Assembly (NCBI GenBank): GCA_947464365.1
Contig: CANHWS010000035.1
Span: forward strand, 1 to 18,562
Length of the DNA stretch: 18,562 nt
Source of the DNA: Cytophagaceae bacterium
GTDB lineage: Bacteria > Bacteroidota > Bacteroidia > Cytophagales > Flexibacteraceae
Direction: 5' to 3'
Shown in pieces: positions 14,372-18,562 of the stretch. Under the pieces are notes generated by a model. The model was given only the letters and a program-made list of their open reading frames with translations, was not told where the DNA came from and ran no database searches. Within the stretch, counting starts at the first letter, position 1. Every line of letters begins with the position of its first letter. A program made the translations under genes and the position numbers.

Positions 14372-15310
14372 TCAGAGTGCATTGGTCGCGACACGGACCA
14401 CACTACCCTGCCCAAGTACCGCCGGGAACGTGATCTGGGAGGAAAAATCAGCCCAGTTCTGGAGGTCTGTGCTCTTGAGCATTCCCATCTGTTTGGTCAG
14501 TGGTCGCTCGAGGTAGATAAACCACTCTTTGCCGATCCGGGCCAAGGTTGGGCTCTTCGCCTGATAAGCCCCATGGATGGGGTCAGAAGCCTGCCCATAA
14601 GGCCCTGTCGGGAATACACTGGTGCTGAGGGTGATGTTATAGTCCGAGCTCGGCAGTGTGGCTGCATTGACGCCGAACAGATAGAAGTACTTCCCTAACT
14701 TCATGATTGTCCCGTCGATTAGCGGAAAGCCAAGGTCCGAAATCACGTTGGCTGGTCTGAAGCTCTTGAAGTCTGGCGTTACTGCACTATAGGCCCGATA
14801 GTTAGCCCCTACAGGTGTCAGATTTTCGGTTTCAACATAACGCCCAAACACGGAAGCTGAGAAAACGATCTGGAAACGGCGGCGGGCTCTGTCATAATAC
14901 AGATCTGGCGTCGTTACCGCCTGGGCACCAGCAACGGTATCCATGATCCCGATATAGGTGGGGGCGGACCAAACCTTGAGGTCACGGCTGGTAGTATAAC
15001 CTATCCCTTTGGCCAAGGGGCCAATACCATACACCATGTGGTAGATCCCGGCGCTGTCACGTACCACGGACGGATCATGCACTGCAGAGTCCCCAAGGGT
15101 GGATACGAACTGAGGTTGAATCTTACTTTCGGCCCAGCGATACCCATCCGTACTTGTGCAAAGTCCTAGGCTCGCTTTCTGCCCGCCCATTTGTTTAGCA
15201 TAGACGAAAACGTATGTACTATCCTGCTGGGCATGAGCTTTCAGACCAAAGGTGGTCAGAGCTAAAGTCAACAACAGACCAATAGGATAAAGACGATCCA
15301 GAATAGGCAT
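14372..15310 (-). CDS. Secreted GH43-like five-bladed beta-propeller protein, catalytic Glu possibly lost
   Basis: The 312-residue product has a signal peptide ending AHA-QQ (residues 25-28) and blade-like repeats of the GH43/GH32 type: LCTSTDGYRWAES, HDPSVVRDSAGIYHMVYG, IGYTTSRDLKVWS, PDLYYDRARRRFQIVFSA, LIDGTIMKLGKYFYLFG, KSPTLARIGKEWFIYLE and KSTDLQNWADF. Family members cleave arabinose- or xylose-containing glycans. D79 (HDPS) fits the catalytic base and D136 (PDLYYD) may be the second Asp. Where the general-acid Glu normally appears in an EGP-type motif, this protein reads KSP (252-254). It may therefore be inactive, a sugar-binding protein, or use another residue. It lies 158 bases downstream of the GH3 fusion gene on the same strand. 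I see no strong terminator before rpsH. Confidence 0.8.
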   Translation of the reverse strand: MPILDRLYPIGLLLTLALTTFGLKAHAQQDSTYVFVYAKQMGGQKASLGLCTSTDGYRWAESKIQPQFVSTLGDSAVHDPSVVRDSAGIYHMVYGIGPLAKGIGYTTSRDLKVWSAPTYIGIMDTVAGAQAVTTPDLYYDRARRRFQIVFSASVFGRYVETENLTPVGANYRAYSAVTPDFKSFRPANVISDLGFPLIDGTIMKLGKYFYLFGVNAATLPSSDYNITLSTSVFPTGPYGQASDPIHGAYQAKSPTLARIGKEWFIYLERPLTKQMGMLKSTDLQNWADFSSQITFPAVLGQGSVVRVATNAL

Positions 15311-15391
15311 AATCGATGGGGGTTAACTTAGATTACTTTACTGATGATGATGACCATAGGTTGTTCTTGTCCCTTAGTCGATACCCTAACG

Positions 15392-15426
15392 CAAAGTTTG
15401 TTCCAAATGTTGGCTAACGAGGCAAA
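15392..15426 (-). promoter_or_regulatory. Weak candidate promoter for the GH43-like gene
   Basis: On the minus strand TTTG (15426-15423) is followed after 23 bases by AAACTTTG (15399-15392), which misses the TAnnTTTG consensus at one position. The spacing is at the upper limit, so this is only a candidate. Confidence 0.25.
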
Positions 15427-15468
15427 ACGCAATATTTGATAACATTTAGTTGCCTGTAAGACATCTGG

Positions 15469-18400
15469 CTATGGAGCAACGATGGATGCCTCTTGTGTGT
15501 TCGGGAAGTTGACCCTAAGGGATTCATAGACAACGTCATGGATCCGGCCGCGCATCTGGTTTTTGGTTAGTTTGTTGTTAGTGGCATCGGGATAGACCCT
15601 ATTGCTGAGGAAAACAAAAACCAGATCATAAACAGGATCGACCCAGACACAGTTGCCTGTGAAGCCGGTGTGTCCATACGTTTCGGGGCTCGCATACTGG
15701 CTGATCGGCGCCTTTTCGCGTTTTTCTAGCGGTGGTTTGTCCCAGCCTAGGCCACGAGTGGTCCCGTCAACACGACGGCCAAACTGCGCAACCACCCCAG
15801 GGGGCAAATAGCGTTGGCCACCATAATAGCCGTCTTGCAGATTCATTTGGAGCAAAACCGCTAGGTCGTTGGCATTACCAAATAGGCCAGCATGGCCAGC
15901 CACACCACCCAAAAGCGCAGCTGTCTGATCATGCACGGTGCCGAGGACAAGGCCCCTACGCCAGGTGCTATCCAGCTCGGTGGGGGCTATTAAGCCTGGA
16001 GCCATTGTGTTTAGCGGATTGTAGGTCAGGCGAGTGCCAAGTTTCGCAAATAGCTTGTTGGTCAGGTAGACATTCAGCGGCTGGTGGGTGATCCGCTCAA
16101 CAATCCGTTGTAACAACAAAAACGAAAAATCGCTGTACTTCGTGTCATATTTACCATCCTTATTGGTCGGCAATCTGTCTGACCTCAGGATCCAGGCCCA
16201 GACCGAATCAGTGGTGCTAGGTTGGGTATAGATATGTGGCGTCACCTCTTGCGTGAAACCTTCCTCTGGCCGATCGCAATACCACTTAAAGGAAAGCTGT
16301 TTGTTGATCATCGTCCGCTTCCAGAACGGGATAAAGGGCTGCAAACCTGCACGATGCTCTAACAGTTCCTGCAACAAGATATCTTCCTTGTTGGTGCCCA
16401 TAAGCTCGGGTAAGTAATTACTAATCGGCTGGTCTAGGCTGATCAGCCCATTACCAACTAGCTGCATTACAGCTTGAAGCGTGCCTACTACTTTGCTTAC
16501 AGAGGCGAGGTCATACACGGTTTGTTCGGATACTGCTCGGTCGGTAGTGTCATAAGTATGACGACCGTATGACTTGTAAAACACAACCTTGCCTTGCCGT
16601 GCGACCAAGATCTGGCAGCCTGGTGCCATCCTGTCTTTGATGACCTGCGCTGCCAAGGTGTCAATTTTGGTCAGGACCTGGGCATTCATCCCGACTGACT
16701 CTGGGTCATCATATTGGAGGCGGGCGATCTGGGGTGTGATGTTGCCAGCACCACGAGGCAGGCCAGGGCGCGGCGTAACCGGCAGGCGTCCCTCGGCATC
16801 TAAGCTGCCAAACACAATCTGCGGAGCTAAGGCACGGGTATAGGCATTGTCCTCATACATCATGACATAGGCTTCCGCATTGCCGAAATTCCGAAGTGAG
16901 TAGGCATTGCCAAAGGCCACAATGACAACATCATAGCCCATAGCCTTTAGCTTCGGCACCAAAGCAATGCCAGAGTCTGGTAGGTTATAGTTCTTGGCTT
17001 TGCTGATGAGGTTGTGGTAGCTCAGGATTACAGTGCCCGGTTTACCATCAGGCCCCAACAATAGAGATTCCCGACGCAACTGGCTACGCAAGGTGTCCCA
17101 GAGGCTGTTCTTGGCCTTTTCTGGCACCGAAAACGACTTGATTGGCGCATAACGAGCCATTAGGGTTTGATAGTCGCCCTTAGGTTCTGCCTGTATTGCG
17201 ATTGAAATCAGCTTTTTGCTCTCTAGGGACTTGATCGGCAGATAATTAGTGGTCGCATTGACGACCGTGGCCGATTTGGCATATAGCCGCCGGTTCAACT
17301 GCTTGAGGGCAGGCGGATTGAGTTCTGCGTCCAGTCGGTCTAGGTTGATAGGCGCATAACGATTGAGCCCAGCCCAGTACTTGGCCTCCAACACTTTCCT
17401 GACTCGTTTGTCGAGGTCATCCTGATCAAGGACACCTGTCAAGATAGCTTGTTTAACGGCCTCGACAACTGCCGGCACATTTTCTGGGCCTAACAAAACG
17501 TCATTGCCAGCAACTAGGGCCGCCACCTCAAGCTGCCCCGGTTTGTAATGACTGGTAACACCCTTCATCGCCAAACCGTCTGTAAAGATCAACCCCTTAA
17601 AGTTAAGCTCCTTACGCAGCAGCTTGGTTACTGTATTGGGGCTGAGACTGGTGGCACGTCTGCGGGTAGTGTCCAGTGCGGGTATGAACAAATGGGCGAC
17701 CATTACGGACTTGACCCCAGCCTTGAACAAGGCCTTGAACGGCACCAACTCCACAGAGTCCAGCTGTTTGCGGCTGCGGTTGATGATCGGTAGCTCTAGG
17801 TGGGAGTCGGCCGCCGCATCGCCATGTCCGGGAAAGTGCTTGGCATTAGCTATCACCCCATGGTCTTGTAGGCCAGCCATAAGGGCAAGGCCTCGTTGGG
17901 TCACTAGGTCGGCATCCTCGCCAAAGGACCGGAAACCGATAACAGGGTTATTTGGATTGCTATTGACATCTATGTCGGGGCTGAAGCTGATATGGACACC
18001 CAACCGCACGGCCTGTCGCGCCATCTCGGTACCAACTTCGTAGGTTCCTTTGCTGGTCTGCTGAGCACCTAGGGCCATCTGGCGGGGGAAGGACCAAGTA
18101 CTATCTAAGCGCATCGAAAGGCCCCACTCCGCATCCATCGCAATCAGCATCGGGACTTTGCTGGCTGCCTGCAACCTGTTGCACATCACGGCCTGCCGCT
18201 TGGGCCCACCTTGGAAAAAAATCAACCCTCCTAGTCCGTACTGTTTGACCTGCTGCTCTAGCTCCTGCACATGTTTTTCGTCCCGATTGCTATAGGCAGA
18301 GGCCATTATGAGCTGCCCAATGCGTTCGTCAGGTGTTAAAACCGACATTACACTATCCACCCATTGGTCCTGACGGCGTCTTTGTTCGGCCTCGAGGTTG

Positions 18401-18480
18401 TCATCAGCACGTATGTTAACTAGGACGGACCCGACCAACCCAGCAACAATGATACAACCGACGATAATTTTGTTCAACAC
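15469..18480 (-). CDS. Exported GH3 (NagZ-like) hydrolase fused to a class C beta-lactamase-like serine hydrolase
   Basis: The 1003-residue product starts at a GTG (18480); an in-frame TAA at 18486-18484 rules out a longer start. A hydrophobic segment (residues 4-22) acts as signal or anchor. Residues about 45-370 are a GH3 TIM barrel with the NagZ-type loop KHFPGHGDAAADSHLELP (D225 and H227 as catalytic dyad) and nucleophile D301 (IFTDGLAMKG). This type removes beta-GlcNAc from sugars such as muropeptides. An alpha/beta domain spans about 400-575. The C-terminal half (about 590-1000) is a beta-lactamase/DD-peptidase fold with SVSK (S660, K663), YSD (782-784, where YxN is usual) and HTG (937-939). 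NagZ in well-studied Gram-negatives is cytosolic and stand-alone; here export is predicted. Joint action on peptidoglycan fragments outside the cytoplasm is my inference. Similar fusions occur in other Bacteroidota. Confidence 0.93.
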   Translation of the reverse strand: MLNKIIVGCIIVAGLVGSVLVNIRADDNLEAEQRRRQDQWVDSVMSVLTPDERIGQLIMASAYSNRDEKHVQELEQQVKQYGLGGLIFFQGGPKRQAVMCNRLQAASKVPMLIAMDAEWGLSMRLDSTWSFPRQMALGAQQTSKGTYEVGTEMARQAVRLGVHISFSPDIDVNSNPNNPVIGFRSFGEDADLVTQRGLALMAGLQDHGVIANAKHFPGHGDAAADSHLELPIINRSRKQLDSVELVPFKALFKAGVKSVMVAHLFIPALDTTRRRATSLSPNTVTKLLRKELNFKGLIFTDGLAMKGVTSHYKPGQLEVAALVAGNDVLLGPENVPAVVEAVKQAILTGVLDQDDLDKRVRKVLEAKYWAGLNRYAPINLDRLDAELNPPALKQLNRRLYAKSATVVNATTNYLPIKSLESKKLISIAIQAEPKGDYQTLMARYAPIKSFSVPEKAKNSLWDTLRSQLRRESLLLGPDGKPGTVILSYHNLISKAKNYNLPDSGIALVPKLKAMGYDVVIVAFGNAYSLRNFGNAEAYVMMYEDNAYTRALAPQIVFGSLDAEGRLPVTPRPGLPRGAGNITPQIARLQYDDPESVGMNAQVLTKIDTLAAQVIKDRMAPGCQILVARQGKVVFYKSYGRHTYDTTDRAVSEQTVYDLASVSKVVGTLQAVMQLVGNGLISLDQPISNYLPELMGTNKEDILLQELLEHRAGLQPFIPFWKRTMINKQLSFKWYCDRPEEGFTQEVTPHIYTQPSTTDSVWAWILRSDRLPTNKDGKYDTKYSDFSFLLLQRIVERITHQPLNVYLTNKLFAKLGTRLTYNPLNTMAPGLIAPTELDSTWRRGLVLGTVHDQTAALLGGVAGHAGLFGNANDLAVLLQMNLQDGYYGGQRYLPPGVVAQFGRRVDGTTRGLGWDKPPLEKREKAPISQYASPETYGHTGFTGNCVWVDPVYDLVFVFLSNRVYPDATNNKLTKNQMRGRIHDVVYESLRVNFPNTQEASIVAP

Positions 18481-18562
18481 GCTTTATTTTGTCTTTCTAA
18501 TCAAGGTTGGATGGGCTGCCGTGGATTACGTTTGAGGTTATCAAGACGTATGACGGGCTTAA

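Noticed and set aside
1..18562. CRISPR array, insertion sequence, tRNA or rRNA genes, attachment sites, defence genes
   Set aside because: I saw no regularly spaced repeats, transposase or integrase motifs, tRNA cloverleaf patterns or rRNA sequence on either strand.

Overview
The window looks like chromosomal DNA of a Bacteroidota bacterium, roughly half GC; I cannot name an order or genus. Three things point there. The promoter-like sites fit the Bacteroidota pattern TTTG / TAnnTTTG rather than TTGACA / TATAAT, most clearly upstream of rpsH. Start codons mostly lack a Shine-Dalgarno sequence. The cut gene at the left edge has a PA14-like module plus GGxFSGxGV Ig-like repeats, an architecture typical of Bacteroidota surface proteins. 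S4 and L36 are both zinc-free types.

Left part (1-5030): the N-terminal part of a large exported surface protein runs off the left edge on the minus strand. After a 389-bp gene-free stretch come two plus-strand genes: thrS (threonyl-tRNA synthetase) and a WbpE-like PLP sugar aminotransferase. The aminotransferase has an elaborate inverted-repeat leader and ends at a strong intrinsic terminator.

Middle (5099-14254): all on the minus strand. In transcription order the block is rpsH-rplF-rplR-rpsE-rpmD-rplO-secY-map-infA-rpmJ-rpsM-rpsK-rpsD-rpoA-rplQ, i.e. the end of the spc operon fused to the alpha operon. It makes ribosomal proteins, the SecY translocon, methionine aminopeptidase, IF-1 and the RNA polymerase alpha subunit. 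It starts from a near-consensus promoter just upstream of rpsH and ends at a terminator after rplQ. A membrane-anchored L,D-transpeptidase-like gene with its own likely promoter follows. The usual upstream half of the cluster (rpsN, rplE, rplX and beyond) is not next to rpsH. Two junctions inside the block carry unexplained RNA structure: rplF/rplR has two mutually exclusive hairpins, and rpsM/rpsK has a terminator-like hairpin.

Right part (14372-18480): two exported carbohydrate or cell-wall proteins on the minus strand, a GH43-like beta-propeller whose expected catalytic Glu looks replaced, and a 1003-residue fusion of a NagZ-like GH3 hydrolase with a class C beta-lactamase-like serine hydrolase.

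Most of the window is housekeeping and I see no convincing new multi-gene system. The best leads are the structured intergenic elements, the breakage of two normally conserved translation gene neighbourhoods, the GH3/serine-hydrolase fusion and the altered GH43-like active site.
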